Shown: positions 17,228-31,150, numbered from the stretch's first letter. The stretch is DNA of 64,000 bases from Allobosea sp. 117 (GCF_000702305.1 NZ_JNLC01000013.1:340317-404316), one strand, 5' to 3'. Translations and numbers: made by a program. The notes: generated by a model not told the origin, from the sequence alone.

Positions 17228-18223
17228 GTGAAAGCCGTGCTGAGCATGGAGAAAGGGCCGGCGGACAGCCTGGTCGTCGCCGATCTGCCCGAACCGGTTG
17301 CCGGGCCTGGCGAGGTCGTGGTGGACGTCGCCGCCGTGGGCCTGAATTTCTTCGACACACTGATCATTGAGGACCGCTACCAGCATAAGCCGCCGCGTCC
17401 GTTCTCGCCGGGCGGCGAGTTTGCCGGCGCCGTGCGCGCGCTCGGCGAGGGGGTATCGGATTTTTCGGTCGCAGACCGGGTCTGCGGCAATGTGCGCAGC
17501 GGCGCGGCGCGCGAGCGCCTCGTCGTCCCGGTCGGCCGGCTCGCCAGGGTGCCGGACGGCGTGCCGCTCACCAAGGCGGCGGCGGTGCTGATCAGCTACG
17601 GCACGACGCTGCATGCCCTGCGCGACCGCGGCGAGCTGAAGAGCGGCGAGACGCTCGTCGTGCTCGGCGCCTCCGGCGGGGTCGGGCTCGCGGCGGTGGA
17701 AATCGGCAAGGCGATGGGGGCGAGGGTGATCGCCTGCGCTTCCTCGGCCGAAAAGCTCGCGCTGGCGGCGCGGCACGGCGCGGACGAGCTGGTCGACTAC
17801 GCGACGGAGGATTTGCGCGGGCGATTGCGTCAGCTCACCGGCGGCAAGGGGGTCGACGTGGTCTATGATCCCGTCGGCGGCGACTTCGCCGAGCCCGTCG
17901 TCCGCTCGCTGGCGTGGCTGGGGCGCTATCTGGTGATCGGCTTCGCCGCCGGGGACATCCCGCGCATTCCGCTCAACCTTCTGCTGCTGAAAGGCTGCGA
18001 CCTGCGCGGCGTCACCCTCGGCGGCGCGCTCGAGCACGATCCCGGCCTGCTGCGGCGCCATGCCGACGAGATCCTCGCCCTCCTCGCGCAGGGTGCGATT
18101 GCCGCGCATGTCAGCGCCACCTATCCGCTCGAGGACTGCGCCAAGGCGATCGCCGACATCGCCGGCCGCAAGGCGCAGGGCAAGATCGTGCTGCTCACCG
18201 AGGTGGGCGTCAGCGCCCGCTGA
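17228..18223 (+). CDS. NADPH:quinone oxidoreductase family protein
   Basis: A 331-residue zinc-independent medium-chain dehydrogenase/reductase of the quinone oxidoreductase (zeta-crystallin-like) group: LNFFDTLIIEDRYQHKPPRPFSPGGEFAG, YGTTLHALRDRG, the NADPH-binding VLGASGGVGLAAVEIGKAMGARVIACASS, and VDVVYDPVGGDFAEPVVRSLAW. It lacks the catalytic and structural zinc ligands of alcohol dehydrogenases. The GTG start at 17228 is preceded by GGAGGAAA. Its last 14 nt overlap the end of the convergent DUF1232 gene. Confidence 0.9.
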   Translation: MKAVLSMEKGPADSLVVADLPEPVAGPGEVVVDVAAVGLNFFDTLIIEDRYQHKPPRPFSPGGEFAGAVRALGEGVSDFSVADRVCGNVRSGAARERLVVPVGRLARVPDGVPLTKAAAVLISYGTTLHALRDRGELKSGETLVVLGASGGVGLAAVEIGKAMGARVIACASSAEKLALAARHGADELVDYATEDLRGRLRQLTGGKGVDVVYDPVGGDFAEPVVRSLAWLGRYLVIGFAAGDIPRIPLNLLLLKGCDLRGVTLGGALEHDPGLLRRHADEILALLAQGAIAAHVSATYPLEDCAKAIADIAGRKAQGKIVLLTEVGVSAR

Positions 18224-18581
18224 GCCGGTCAAGTGCCTCGCGCGCCGCGACCCGATGTTCGGGGCGCAGATGGCCAGCAAGCAGATTGAGCGCCGCGGCG
18301 ATCACCGCCGCGTCGTCGGTGAAACCGAGCACCGGCAGGAAATCCGGCACGCTGTCGGCCGGCAGGACGAAATAGGCGAGGGCGCCGAACAGCATGGCGC
18401 GCACCCGCACCGGCGTCGCGCTGTCGAGCGCGCAGTAATAGGCCGCCGTCACATCCTCCGCGAAGGGGATGCGCGCGAGGCTGCCGCGCAGCTTCTTCCA
18501 GAACTGGCTGCGAACCTTCTTCTCGTCATCCGCCGTCCCGAAGAACCGGCGCGAGAAAAACTGCTGCGAAGCGGCGAACAT
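18210..18581 (-). CDS. YkvA/DUF1232 family membrane protein
   Basis: A 123-residue protein with the DUF1232 core (VRAMLFGALAYFVLPADSVPDFLPVLGFTDDAAVIAAALNLL) and a C-terminal HLRPEHRVAAREALDRL helix. Function is unknown. AGGAGG lies 5 nt upstream of the ATG at 18581, so that start is preferred over the in-frame ATG at 18602. It is convergent with, and overlaps by 14 nt, the quinone oxidoreductase gene. Confidence 0.85.
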   Translation of the reverse strand: MFAASQQFFSRRFFGTADDEKKVRSQFWKKLRGSLARIPFAEDVTAAYYCALDSATPVRVRAMLFGALAYFVLPADSVPDFLPVLGFTDDAAVIAAALNLLAGHLRPEHRVAAREALDRLSGR

Positions 18582-18657
18582 GCTGTCCTCCTGACCGCCC
18601 ATCGAAATGGCCCCGGGTTCCCGCTTTCGCAAGATATTCCGGGAGTGATTTCGGGCC

Positions 18658-19191
18658 TCACATCAGCGGATAGGAGGCCTCGACCCGGTAGGGGCCGCCG
18701 CCGACGGAATCGCGCGAGGAGAACAGCACGAAGCGCGGCACCTCGAAGGTCGGCGAGCGGTAATAGCCGCGGATCGAAAGATACTCGGCCACCTGCCGTG
18801 GCGGGGTGTCGCGCAGGCGGGCCAGGGTGACGTGCGGGCGGAAGTTCCGCCCCTCCGGCGGCAGGCCGACCCGCTTCATCAGGCGCTCCTGCTCGGCCTG
18901 CAGCTCGATCAGCTCGCGATTGGCCTTGACCGTCGCGAAGATCGCGCGCGGCTTGTTGTTGCCGAACTGGTCGACGCCATCGAGCGTCAGCTCGAAGCCG
19001 AAGCGCTCGACCTCGTCCAGCGCGGCGGCGACGTCACGGGCCACGGCATAGTCCACGTCACCGATGAAGCGCAGGGTCACGTGGTAGAATTCGGGGCTTA
19101 TCCAGCGCGCGCCGGGAATGCCACCACGAAGCATGGCGAGCGTGCCGGCGATGTCGGCGGGGATTTCGAGGGCGGTGAACAGCCGCGGCAT
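18658..19191 (-). CDS. thpR: RNA 2',3'-cyclic phosphodiesterase (2H family)
   Basis: A 177-residue 2H-phosphoesterase. The two catalytic HxT(L) motifs are visible in FYHVTLRFIG (about residues 42-51) and RPHVTLARL (about 125-133), with MPRLFTALEIPADI as the N-terminal strand. ThpR/LigT hydrolyses 2',3'-cyclic phosphate ends of RNA; the cellular target is unclear. The ATG at 19191 fits the family; longer open frame upstream (to 19275) is not conserved-looking. It lies upstream of the DUF1232 gene on the same strand with a 76-nt gap. Confidence 0.9.
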   Translation of the reverse strand: MPRLFTALEIPADIAGTLAMLRGGIPGARWISPEFYHVTLRFIGDVDYAVARDVAAALDEVERFGFELTLDGVDQFGNNKPRAIFATVKANRELIELQAEQERLMKRVGLPPEGRNFRPHVTLARLRDTPPRQVAEYLSIRGYYRSPTFEVPRFVLFSSRDSVGGGPYRVEASYPLM

Positions 19192-19264
19192 GATCGGCCT
19201 CCGTCGATTCTCCCTAGCAGGAGAAGATGGCGCGAATTGATACGGATTCGCGGCGCCAAGGAAA

Positions 19265-19284
19265 GCCCGGATCAATGTCCGGGC
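19265..19284. repeat. Small REP-like palindrome (GCCCGGA...TCCGGGC)
   Basis: A 7-bp perfect stem with a 6-nt loop between thpR and the MOSC gene. The stem (CCCGGA/TCCGGG) is the same one seen in the larger palindrome at 63538-63560, suggesting a decayed copy of the same intergenic repeat. Confidence 0.5.
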
Positions 19285-19312
19285 GCGGCTGACGCGCTCC
19301 GGCGAAGCCTAT

Positions 19313-20155
19313 ATGGTCACCCGCATGAGCGAATCGACCGACGACATCACCACCGAGGCGGCCGGCGAGGAGACATACCTCACCGAGGCCTTCGCCAGCA
19401 TCGCCTCGATCTACCGCTACCCGGTGAAGGGGCTGACGCCCGAGCGGCTCGATCTCGTCGAGCTGGCGGCGGGCGCGTTCTTTCCCGGCGACAGGCTCTA
19501 CGCCATCGAGAACGGAACCTCCGGCTTCGACCCGCTGGCGCCGGAATTCCAGCCGAAGATCAAGTTCCTGATGCTGATGCGCAACGAGCGCCTCGCCGCG
19601 CTCGACGCGAAGTATGACGACGCGGCGACGACGCTGCGCATCCATCAGGACGGCGAGGAGGTCGTGAGCGGCGACCTGTCCACGGAAGCCGGGCGCGAGG
19701 CGATCGAGGGCTTCTTCCAGCGCTACATGCGCTACGAGCTGCGTGGCGCGCCGCGCGTGCTGACCGCCCCGGACGCCTTCCGCTTCGTCGATTCGCCGCG
19801 CGGATTCGTCTCGCTCATCAACCTCGCGAGCTGCCGGGCGCTGGGGGAGGAGCTGGGCGTGCCGGTCGATCCGCTGCGCTTCCGCGGCAATCTCATGCTC
19901 GACGGGCTGGAGCCGTGGGAGGAGTTCGACCTCGTTGGCCACACCATCGCGATCGGCAACACCGCCCGGCTGAAGGTCTCCTCACGGATCTTCCGCTGCG
20001 CGGCGACCAATGTCGACCCGACCACGGCCAAGCGGAACCTCGACATTCCCGGCACGCTGATGCGCAGCTACGGCCACACCGACTGCGGCATCTATGCCGA
20101 GGTGGTGACCGGTGGGCTGATCGCCGAGGGCGACCAGGTGCGGCTGATGCGCTGA
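19313..20155 (+). CDS. MOSC domain-containing protein
   Basis: A 280-residue protein with the N-terminal MOSC beta-barrel region (IASIYRYPVKGLTPERLDLVEL, FPGDRLYAIEN) and the MOSC domain (LINLASCRALGEELGVPVDPLRFRGNLMLDGLEPWEEFDLVG, ISSRIFRCAATNVDPTTAKRNLDIP, ending GGLIAEGDQVRL). The cysteine near residue 226 (FRCAATNVDP) is the usual sulfur-carrier position in molybdenum-cofactor sulfurase and YcbX-like proteins. Specific role is unknown. An ATG at 19325 (MSESTDD) is an equally plausible start; neither has a strong ribosome binding site. Confidence 0.88.
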   Translation: MVTRMSESTDDITTEAAGEETYLTEAFASIASIYRYPVKGLTPERLDLVELAAGAFFPGDRLYAIENGTSGFDPLAPEFQPKIKFLMLMRNERLAALDAKYDDAATTLRIHQDGEEVVSGDLSTEAGREAIEGFFQRYMRYELRGAPRVLTAPDAFRFVDSPRGFVSLINLASCRALGEELGVPVDPLRFRGNLMLDGLEPWEEFDLVGHTIAIGNTARLKVSSRIFRCAATNVDPTTAKRNLDIPGTLMRSYGHTDCGIYAEVVTGGLIAEGDQVRLMR

Positions 20156-20181
20156 GGCGCATGCAATTGATCTGCAAACGA

Positions 20182-20217
20182 AAACGGCCCGGTCGCGAGA
20201 CCGGGCCGTTTCGTTTT
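20182..20217. terminator. Bidirectional intrinsic terminator between MOSC and DUF4167 genes
   Basis: A perfect 13-bp stem (arms 20182-20194 and 20199-20211, GCGA loop) is followed by TTTCGTTTTG on the plus strand, with an A-rich left flank that gives T residues on the minus strand. Confidence 0.88.
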
Positions 20218-20248
20218 GCCACGTGTAAAGCGCTATTCGTGTGCGGCG

Positions 20249-21214
20249 CTATTCGCCAGCTTCAGCCGGCGCCGCGGAGCCGGCGCCGCTCTCCGCATCG
20301 CCGGCGGTCTCGCTGCGGCGATAGCGGCGGCGGCGCGGGCGCGGCGCGGGAGCCGCCTCCTCGGTGGCCGCCTCGACGGCGACCGGCTCGACGGCCGGTT
20401 CGGCAGCCGGCGGCGGCGCGAGGTTCAGCGACGGCTGCGCCGGCGCAGCGGCGGCGGGGGCGCCGCCCTGGGTGATGAAGGCGGGAAGGCCGATCTCAGC
20501 CTCGACGCCGGGGCCGAGGTCGGGCTGCGGCTGGCTGCCGGGATCGCGATAGGGCGCTTCAGCCGCTTCGCGCGGGGCCTCGCGGGGCTGCTGGTCGCGA
20601 TACTCGCGCGGCCCACGCTCGCCGCGCGACTGCCAGCGGTTCTCGCGCTCGTTGCGGAACTCGCGCGGCTGGTTGTCGCCGCCCTCGCGTCCCTCGCGCG
20701 GGCCGCGATCGCGGTCACGGTCCCGATCGCGATTGTCGCGGCGATGCTGGTTGTTGCCGTCGCGGTAATTGTCGCGCGGCTGGAATTCGCGCTGACCGCC
20801 CTCGCGCGGCTGGAAATCCCGCTGGCTGCTCTCGCGCTGACCGCCCTCGCGCTGGCCGCCCTGGAAGGGCTGGCCGCCCTCGAAGCTCTGCGCGTTCTCC
20901 TCGCCGTCGAAATCCTCGTCGTCGTCGTCCTGACGCTGGAAGGACTGGCCCTGAACGCCGAACTGCGCCTGGGCGGCGGCAATGATGCGGTAATAGTGCT
21001 CGGCGTGCTGCAGGTAGTTCTCGGCGCTCACATAGTCGCCGGAAGCCTGCGCGTCGCGCGCGAGCTGCTGATATTTCTCGGCGATGTGATGAGCGGTGCC
21101 GCGCACCTTCACGTCTGGGCCGTTCGATTCATAAACGCGCGTAAGTGGATTCTGGCTGCGACGGTTGTTGTTGCGGCCACGCATACGCTTCTGCTGCTGA
21201 TTGTTATTTCGCAT
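20249..21214 (-). CDS. DUF4167 domain-containing protein, Arg/Gln-rich
   Basis: A 321-residue protein with the conserved alphaproteobacterial DUF4167 N-terminus (residues 1-80: NNNQQQKRMRGRNNNRR..., LTRVYESNGPDVKVRGTAHHIAEKYQQLARDAQASGDYVSAENYLQHAEHYYRI). The rest is low complexity: QREGGQRE and DRDRDRDRG repeats, then Ala/Pro-rich stretches, ending in an arginine-rich RPRRRRYRRSETAG segment. Basic RG/RD tracts suggest RNA binding, but no function is established. It lies downstream of prmC in the same orientation, the conserved neighbourhood in this order, though 560 bp separate them. Confidence 0.9.
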   Translation of the reverse strand: MRNNNQQQKRMRGRNNNRRSQNPLTRVYESNGPDVKVRGTAHHIAEKYQQLARDAQASGDYVSAENYLQHAEHYYRIIAAAQAQFGVQGQSFQRQDDDDEDFDGEENAQSFEGGQPFQGGQREGGQRESSQRDFQPREGGQREFQPRDNYRDGNNQHRRDNRDRDRDRDRGPREGREGGDNQPREFRNERENRWQSRGERGPREYRDQQPREAPREAAEAPYRDPGSQPQPDLGPGVEAEIGLPAFITQGGAPAAAAPAQPSLNLAPPPAAEPAVEPVAVEAATEEAAPAPRPRRRRYRRSETAGDAESGAGSAAPAEAGE

Positions 21215-21776
21215 CGAGCTGTCTCTGGGGCCGCTATCCGCCGGGTCGAACCCTGGCCCGGATCGGAATACGGCGCATCAATCCGCCTCTTGGTCCTCGT
21301 CCGCCCGCCATGCGCCGAAGCGACAGGAGGCGCGTGAGATGCCCTAACCGGCGGCAAAGTCGTCCTCGCGGCGCCCGAGAGAGCCGTCCGGAACGCCGGC
21401 TGCCGCCGACATCGGGCCTCTTGCCATGGGAGTGCATCGTCCGATGCATCGCGATCGGTGCCTTCGTGCGCGGCAAAGGCCGGTCGAAGTCGGGCCGATC
21501 GAAGATTCGGCCAGCGCGCAAAATCGCACGGCAGCCTAACCCCATGCTTCGTCGTGCAACCGTCACGTCGCACAGACAAACCGGTGAAGCATTCGTCCTG
21601 TTCAGACTCCCGGTGCACCTACGCCTTCGGTGCGGCTGCCACGCTTCAACCTTGACCACTCACTTCTGAGCCGTCACTGGTCACATCCAATATGGCAGAT
21701 GGTGTCTCAGGTCGATTCCTAATCCGACACTAATCGGTTCGTTCCCTTGTTCCAAGCCTTTTTTTGCCGCAGGGCA
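21215..21776. other. 562-bp intergenic region, no gene seen
   Basis: This lies between prmC and the DUF4167 gene. Open frames here are short, overlapping and lack family features or ribosome sites. The AT-richer part (21655-21770, with TTCGTTCCCTTGTTCC and a run of seven T) could hold the DUF4167 promoter or prmC 3' processing signals; I see no clear hairpin terminator. Confidence 0.5.
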
Positions 21777-22663
21777 TCATGGAATGAAGGGGGCGGTCAC
21801 AATCGCGCGGGCGATTCCGGCAAGGTCCCGGCGAGCGGGTCCGTCGGGTGGAATTCCGCACACCGACAGGATCTCCGCGACGTCCGTCTCCTGTCCGGCA
21901 CCAAGCTCGAGGACGGCTCGTCCACCCGGAGCCAGAAGGCCGGCAAGCTGCCGTGCGATCGCGCGATAGGCATCAAGGCCATCCGCGCCGCCATCCAGTG
22001 CGAGATGGGGATCGTGGTCTCGAACGTCCAGAGGCAGGCCGCTCACATCGCCGCTGGCGATGTAGGGCGGGTTGGAGACCACGAGGTCGAAGCGGCCGGA
22101 AAGCGCGGCGCCCCAGCGGCCGACGAGAACGGCGCTGCGCGCGCCGAGGCCGAGCCGCACGAGGTTGTCGCGCGCGGTCCGGGCCGCATCCTCGGACAGA
22201 TCGACGCCGACGCCGAAAGCCGCCGGGCGCTCGGAGAGGATCGCGGCGAGGATGGCGCCGGTGCCGGTGCCGAGATCGAGCACGTGCAGCGCCGCCCCGG
22301 CATCCGGGAAGGCGGCGAGCACAGCCTCGACCAGCGTCTCGGTCTCCGGGCGGGGCACCAGCGTTCCGGCCGAGAGGGTGAAGTCGAGGCTCCAGAACTC
22401 CCGGCGCCCGGCGAGGCGGGCGAGCGGCTCGCCCTGCGCGCGGCGGGCGGCGAGCGCGTCGAGACGTACCGTTTCCTCGGGCGTCAGCGGGATGTCCGCG
22501 CGGGTGACGAGATCGAGCTCCGACAGGCCGAGCGCGAGGCGCACCAGAAGCCGGGCCTCGCGCTCCGGCGCTTCGATGCCGGCGGTGGCGAGCCGTCCAG
22601 CCACGGCGCGCGACGCCTCGGCGCGGGTCGTGACGCGGCTGGCCTCGCCCGCGCCGCTCCGGC

Positions 22664-22667
<4 letters not shown>
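21777..22667 (-). CDS. prmC: Peptide chain release factor N5-glutamine methyltransferase
   Basis: PrmC methylates the glutamine of the GGQ motif of release factors 1 and 2. The 296-residue product has the N-terminal helical domain (residues 10-80), [15 protein letters not shown], the SAM-binding [15 protein letters not shown] and the catalytic [14 protein letters not shown]. Its start overlaps the prfA stop by 4 nt (ATGA), so it is translationally coupled to its substrate's gene. It ends the lysC-ptsP-prfA-prmC operon. Confidence 0.95.
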
Positions 22668-23755
<1,088 letters not shown>

Positions 23756-23759
23756 GGCT

Positions 23760-26027
23760 CTAAAGGGGCAGTCCGGCCGCCTCGGCGAAGGCGCCAAGGC
23801 GGGCGCGGATGGACGCGAGGCTGGCAGGCTCGGCGATCAGCGGGGCGACGAAGGCGCTGGCGGCCGCGAGGTCGAGCTCCAGCAGCATCGCCTTCACCGG
23901 CCCGAAGGAGGCCGGCGAGACGGAGAGCTTCCGGTAGCCGATCGCCGCGAGCGCCAGCGCCTCCAGCGGATGCGAGGCGAGTTCGCCGCACAGCGTCACC
24001 GGCTTGCCGAACCGCTCGGCGGCGTCGGCGACCGACTTCAGCGCGCGCAGCGCGGCGGGCGAGAGCGCGTCGAATCGGTCCGCCACGCGCGGATTGCCGC
24101 GATCGGCGGCGAACAGGAACTGCACGAGGTCGTTCGAGCCGACCGAGGCGAAGTCGATGCGGCTGAACAGCTCGTCGAGCTGGAACAGCAGCGCCGGCAC
24201 CTCAAGCATCACGCCGACCAGCACGCGTTCGGGCAGATCGTGCCCGTGGCGGCGCAGATGGGTGAGCTCGCGCTCCAGTATGTTGCGGGCGCGGTCGAAC
24301 TCCTCGACCGCCGAGACCATCGGGAAGATGAGCCGCAGCTCGCGCCCGGTGGCGGCGCGCAGCAGCGCGCGGATCTGGCTGCGCAGCAGACCCGGCCGGT
24401 CGAGGCCGAGGCGGATGGCGCGCCAGCCGAGCGCCGGGTTCTCCTCCTCGATCGCCCGCATATAGGGCAGCACCTTGTCGCCGCCGATGTCGAGCGTGCG
24501 GAAGACGACCGGCCGCTCGCCGGCGGCGTCGAGCACGGAGCGGTAGAGCTTTAGCTGCTCGTTGGTCCGCGGGAAGGCGGAGGCGATCATGAACTGCAGC
24601 TCGGTGCGGAACAGGCCGATGCCGGAGGCGCCGGTCTCGGCGATGTGCGGCAGGTCGACCAGCAGGCCGGCATTGAGATGCAGGTCGATGGCGACGCCGT
24701 CCCGGGTCACGGTCGGCCGGTCGCGCAAGGCGGCGTACCGCTCCAGCCGCTTGGCCCGGAAGCGCACCTTCTCGGCATAGGCGGCCTCGACATCGGCCGG
24801 CGGGCGCACATGCACCTCGCCGCTGATGCCGTCGACGATGATCGGGTCGCCCGGATCGACTATGCCGACCATGTTCTCCAGATGGCCGACGGCGGCGATG
24901 TTCAGCGCTCGGGCGACGATGGTGAGGTGGCTCGTCGCCGCGCCTTCCTCCAGCACGAGGCCGCGAATGCGGGAGCGGTCATAGTCGAGCAGCGCCGCCG
25001 GGCTCATGTTGCGGGCGACGATGATCGCATTGTCCGGGAGCTGGATCTGGTCCGGCCCGCCGGCCCGCCCGGTGAGCTGGCGCAGCAGCCGGTTGGCGAG
25101 GTCGTCGAGATCGTGCATCCGCTCGCGCAGGTACGGGTCGGTCATGCGCAGCATGCGGGCGCGGGTGTCCGACTGCACGCGCTCCACCGCGCCCTCGGCG
25201 GTGAGGCCGGTCATCACCGCCTCGCGCATGCGGGTGATCCAGCCGCGGTCATGCGCGAACATGCGGTAGGCCTCGAGGATCTCGCGGTGCTCGCCGACGC
25301 GGGCGACGCCCTCGTCCTCCAGCATCGTGTCGATCGAGGCGCGCAGCGTGTCGACCGCCTCGTCGAGGCGTCCCAGCTCGCGCGGCACGTCGTCGGCGAT
25401 GACCTTGGTCACCTCGATGCGCGGCTCGTGCAGCACCACATGGCCGAGGCCGATGCCCTCCGCGAGCGCCAGCCCCTTGACGTGCAGTGGACGGTGCGCG
25501 GCTGGCTCGGCGCCGGGCTTGGCGAGCGCGGTGAGCTCGCCCGAGGCGATGATCTCGGCGAGCACCATCGCGGTGGTCTGCAGCGCTTCGACCTCCTCCT
25601 CGGTATAGGTGCGGTGGGCGCGGTTCTGCACCACCAGCACGCCGAGCGTGTTGCCGGCCCGCAGGATCGGCACGCCGAGGAAGGAATGGTAGATCTCCTC
25701 GCCCGTCTCCGGCCGGTAGGAGAAGGCGGGGTGGGCCTGCGCGTTGGACAGGCTGATGGCCTCCGCCTCGCGCGCGACAGTGCCGACGAGGCCCTCGTCG
25801 ATCCGCATCACCGTGAGGTGGACGGCGGATCGGTTCAGACCTTCGGTCGCATAGAGCTCGAGCGTGCCGTCGACGCGCAACACGTAGACCGAGCACACCT
25901 CGGCCACCATGTTGGCGGCGATCAGCACCACGATCTTGTCGAGACGGTCCTGCGCGCTGACCGGCTCCGCCATGACCTCGCGGAGCCGCCTGAGAAGCAC
26001 GCGCGGGCCGCCGAGCGCGCCTCGCAT
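23760..26027 (-). CDS. ptsP: Phosphoenolpyruvate-protein phosphotransferase of the nitrogen PTS (EI-Ntr)
   Basis: A 755-residue EI-Ntr that takes phosphate from PEP and passes it to NPr, linking nitrogen status to regulation. Residues about 30-165 form a GAF domain ([16 protein letters not shown]..., [40 protein letters not shown]). The phosphorylated histidine lies in [14 protein letters not shown] (about residue 365), and the PEP-binding TIM barrel includes [24 protein letters not shown] and the catalytic [10 protein letters not shown]. Length and GAF domain distinguish it from the sugar-PTS EI. The ATG at 26027 ([12 protein letters not shown]) fits the family. Confidence 0.94.
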   Translation of the reverse strand: MRGALGGPRVLLRRLREVMAEPVSAQDRLDKIVVLIAANMVAEVCSVYVLRVDGTLELYATEGLNRSAVHLTVMRIDEGLVGTVAREAEAISLSNAQAHPAFSYRPETGEEIYHSFLGVPILRAGNTLGVLVVQNRAHRTYTEEEVEALQTTAMVLAEIIASGELTALAKPGAEPAAHRPLHVKGLALAEGIGLGHVVLHEPRIEVTKVIADDVPRELGRLDEAVDTLRASIDTMLEDEGVARVGEHREILEAYRMFAHDRGWITRMREAVMTGLTAEGAVERVQSDTRARMLRMTDPYLRERMHDLDDLANRLLRQLTGRAGGPDQIQLPDNAIIVARNMSPAALLDYDRSRIRGLVLEEGAATSHLTIVARALNIAAVGHLENMVGIVDPGDPIIVDGISGEVHVRPPADVEAAYAEKVRFRAKRLERYAALRDRPTVTRDGVAIDLHLNAGLLVDLPHIAETGASGIGLFRTELQFMIASAFPRTNEQLKLYRSVLDAAGERPVVFRTLDIGGDKVLPYMRAIEEENPALGWRAIRLGLDRPGLLRSQIRALLRAATGRELRLIFPMVSAVEEFDRARNILERELTHLRRHGHDLPERVLVGVMLEVPALLFQLDELFSRIDFASVGSNDLVQFLFAADRGNPRVADRFDALSPAALRALKSVADAAERFGKPVTLCGELASHPLEALALAAIGYRKLSVSPASFGPVKAMLLELDLAAASAFVAPLIAEPASLASIRARLGAFAEAAGLPL

Positions 26028-26112
26028 CGGCCGTCCTCGATTTCCGGGAGCCGCACACCCCGGATGGTGACGCTGTGGCGCGATTCCCGCCTCGCGCCGG
26101 TTCAGGACGCCG

Positions 26113-27366
26113 TCAGGCGTCCAGCCCGTATACCGAATGCAGCGTTCGAACCGCAAGTTCGGTATATGCCGCATCGATGAGCACCGAGATCTTGATCTCG
26201 GAGGTCGAAATCGCGCGGATGTTGATGCCGCGCTCCGACAGGGCCTTGAAGGCCTTGGCGGCGACGCCGGCGTGGGAGCGCATGCCGATGCCGATGATCG
26301 AGATCTTCACGACGTCGGTGGCGCCCTCGATGGTCTTGAAGCCGATGCTGTCCTGCGCGTCGGCGAGGGCCGCCTTGGCGCGCTCGAAGTCGGCGGTCGG
26401 CACGGTGAAGGTGATGTCGGTGAAGCCTTCCGCCGAGATGTTCTGGACGATCATGTCGACATTGATGTTCGCTTCGGCGAGCGGCACGAACACGCCGGCC
26501 GCGATGCCCGGCTTGTCCGGCACGTGGCGGATGCTGACCTGGGCCTCGTCCCGCGCGAAGGCGATGCCGGTGACGACTTCACTCTCCACGATTTCCTCCT
26601 CGTCGCAAATCAGGGTTCCCGGCGGATCGCCGTTGACGCGCAGCTCCGGCGCGTCCGGATCGGTGAAGCTGGAGCGCACGAAGGTGCGCACCTTGTGGAC
26701 CATGGCGAGCTCGACCGAGCGAACCTGCAGCACCTTGGCGCCGAGCGAGGCCATTTCCAGCATTTCCTCGAAGGCGACCTTATCGAGCCGCCGCGCCTTG
26801 GGCACGATGCGCGGATCGGTCGTGTAGACGCCGTCGACGTCGGTGTAGATGTCACAGCGGTCCGCCTTGATGCCGGCGGCGACCGCCACCGCGCTGGTGT
26901 CCGAGCCGCCGCGCCCCAGCGTGGTGATGCGCCCGCTCGGCAGATTGATGCCCTGGAAGCCGGCGATCACCGCCACCTCGTTGCCGTTCTCGAAGCGGCG
27001 GACGATCTCCTCGCCGTTGACGTCGAGGATTCGCGCCGAGCCGTGGGCGTCGTCGGTGGAGATGGGCAATTGCCAGCCCTGCCAGGAACGGGCGGGGATG
27101 CCCATCTCCTGCAGCGCGATGGCGAGAAGGCCGGACGTCACCTGCTCGCCGGAGGCGACGATCGCGTCATATTCGCGGGCGTCGTGCAGCACGGCGGTCT
27201 CGCGGCACCAGGCGACCAGCTCGTTGGTCTTGCCGGACATGGCGGAGACCACAACGGCGACCTGGTGACCGGCCTCGATCTCGCGTTTGACGTGCCGCGC
27301 GACGTTGCGAATGCGCTCGACGTTCGCGACGGACGTGCCGCCGAACTTCATCACCAGACGTGCCAT
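26113..27366 (-). CDS. lysC: Aspartate kinase
   Basis: Aspartokinase phosphorylates aspartate, committing carbon to lysine, threonine and methionine. The 417-residue protein starts MARLVMKFGGTSVANVERI with the catalytic KFGGTS, has LGRGGSDTSAVAVAAGI and IYTDVDGVYTTDPRIVP, and two C-terminal ACT domains (from about residue 265: VTGIAFARDEAQVSIRHVPDKPG and IIGIGMRSHAGVAAKAFKAL) that bind feedback amino acids. It is the first gene of the lysC-ptsP-prfA-prmC run; the gap to ptsP is 85 nt. It is divergent from ubiG. Confidence 0.96.
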   Translation of the reverse strand: MARLVMKFGGTSVANVERIRNVARHVKREIEAGHQVAVVVSAMSGKTNELVAWCRETAVLHDAREYDAIVASGEQVTSGLLAIALQEMGIPARSWQGWQLPISTDDAHGSARILDVNGEEIVRRFENGNEVAVIAGFQGINLPSGRITTLGRGGSDTSAVAVAAGIKADRCDIYTDVDGVYTTDPRIVPKARRLDKVAFEEMLEMASLGAKVLQVRSVELAMVHKVRTFVRSSFTDPDAPELRVNGDPPGTLICDEEEIVESEVVTGIAFARDEAQVSIRHVPDKPGIAAGVFVPLAEANINVDMIVQNISAEGFTDITFTVPTADFERAKAALADAQDSIGFKTIEGATDVVKISIIGIGMRSHAGVAAKAFKALSERGINIRAISTSEIKISVLIDAAYTELAVRTLHSVYGLDA

Positions 27367-27432
27367 GGGGAAACCGTACCGCGTGTTCTTTATCTTTAAG
27401 GACCGGCGGGGCAGGGAGGCCCCCGGTCAAAA

Positions 27433-27461
27433 AGGCGCGTATACATATCGACGTCGCGCCT
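27433..27461. promoter_or_regulatory. Inverted repeat in the lysC-ubiG divergent region
   Basis: Perfect 7-bp arms AGGCGCG (27433-27439) and CGCGCCT (27455-27461) with a 15-nt spacer lie midway between the divergent starts. It may be an operator or leader hairpin; no regulator is identified. Confidence 0.3.
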
Positions 27462-27528
27462 CGCCCGCAACGGCGCCGCGCGAGCCTGGAAGCATTCGCG
27501 ATTCTGAGCCGAACCGGAGCCTGCCCCC

Positions 27529-28293
27529 ATGCCGCAGACCGCCGAGACCACCGTCGATCCGCGCGAGGTCGCCCAATTCGCCGCGCTGGCCGCCGAATGG
27601 TGGAATCCGCGCGGAAAGATGAGCGTGCTGCATCGGTTCAACCCGGTGCGGCTCGCCTATCTGCGCGAGAAGCTCATCGCCCATTTCGGGCGCGACGCGC
27701 GCGCCATCCGCCCGCTGGAGGGGCTGCGCCTCATCGACATCGGCTGCGGCGGTGGGCTGCTGAGCGAGCCGCTGGCGCGGATGGGAGCCGAGGTCGTCGG
27801 CATCGATCCGGCCGAGCGCAATGTCGGCGTTGCGCGCACCCATGCCGAGCAGTCGGGCGTCGAGATCGACTACCGCGCCACCACTGCCGAGGCGATGGCG
27901 GATGCCGGCGAGCGCTTCGACGTGGTGCTCGCCATGGAGGTGGTCGAGCACGTCGCCGATGTCGGGCTGTTCATCCGCCGGGCGGCGGAGATGGTGAAGC
28001 CGGGCGGGCTGATGTGCGCGGCGACGCTGAACCGCACCGGGCGCTCCTTCGCGCTCGCCATCGTCGGCGCCGAATATGTGCTCGGCTGGCTGCCGCGCGG
28101 CACGCATGACTGGAACAAATTCGTCACCCCCGAGGAGCTTCAGGGCGCGCTGGAGGCCGGCGGCCTTAACATCGTCGACCGGGCCGGCGTCGTCTTCAAT
28201 CCGCTCACCGGGGAGTGGCGGCAGGCGGAGGATCTCTCGGTCAACTATATGATGCTGGCCGGGCGGGCCGCGCTCCCGCCCCCGGCCTCGTGA
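27529..28293 (+). CDS. ubiG: Ubiquinone biosynthesis O-methyltransferase
   Basis: UbiG performs both O-methylations in ubiquinone synthesis. The 254-residue product has the UbiG N-terminus ([37 protein letters not shown]), the SAM motif [39 protein letters not shown], and the C-terminal [14 protein letters not shown] and YMMLAGRA. Position next to lysC is the conserved order in Hyphomicrobiales. The ATG at 27529 is family-consistent. Confidence 0.96.
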   Translation: MPQTAETTVDPREVAQFAALAAEWWNPRGKMSVLHRFNPVRLAYLREKLIAHFGRDARAIRPLEGLRLIDIGCGGGLLSEPLARMGAEVVGIDPAERNVGVARTHAEQSGVEIDYRATTAEAMADAGERFDVVLAMEVVEHVADVGLFIRRAAEMVKPGGLMCAATLNRTGRSFALAIVGAEYVLGWLPRGTHDWNKFVTPEELQGALEAGGLNIVDRAGVVFNPLTGEWRQAEDLSVNYMMLAGRAALPPPAS

Positions 28294-28481
28294 CGATCGG
28301 GCGGCGCGCGGAAATTCGCCTGTTGATCCGCCTCAAGGCCCTTCCGTTGCCAATCCGCAACACTACATGAGGGCGAGCGGATCGCCTTGGAGGGGTCCGC
28401 CGCGGTGGCCGGGATACGGGCGCCGCCATCCCAGTTCCGTCCGTGCCTTTCAAGGGCGGACGGGGGGCAAGGAGGGAGACG

Positions 28482-31097
<2,616 letters not shown>

Positions 31098-31119
31098 GCC
31101 GACCCTACTTTCGCTATGC

Positions 31120-31150
31120 AAAGGCCGGGCTTCCAAGCCCGGCCTTTTTC
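31120..31150 (+). terminator. Intrinsic terminator after clpB
   Basis: A perfect 13-bp stem AAAGGCCGGGCTT / AAGCCCGGCCTTT (arms 31120-31132 and 31135-31147) with a minimal loop, running into TTTTTC. Confidence 0.88.

Noticed and set aside
21145..21669. Open frames in the DUF4167-prmC gap
   Set aside because: Composition is basic and family-free, frames on both strands overlap, and no ribosome sites are seen.
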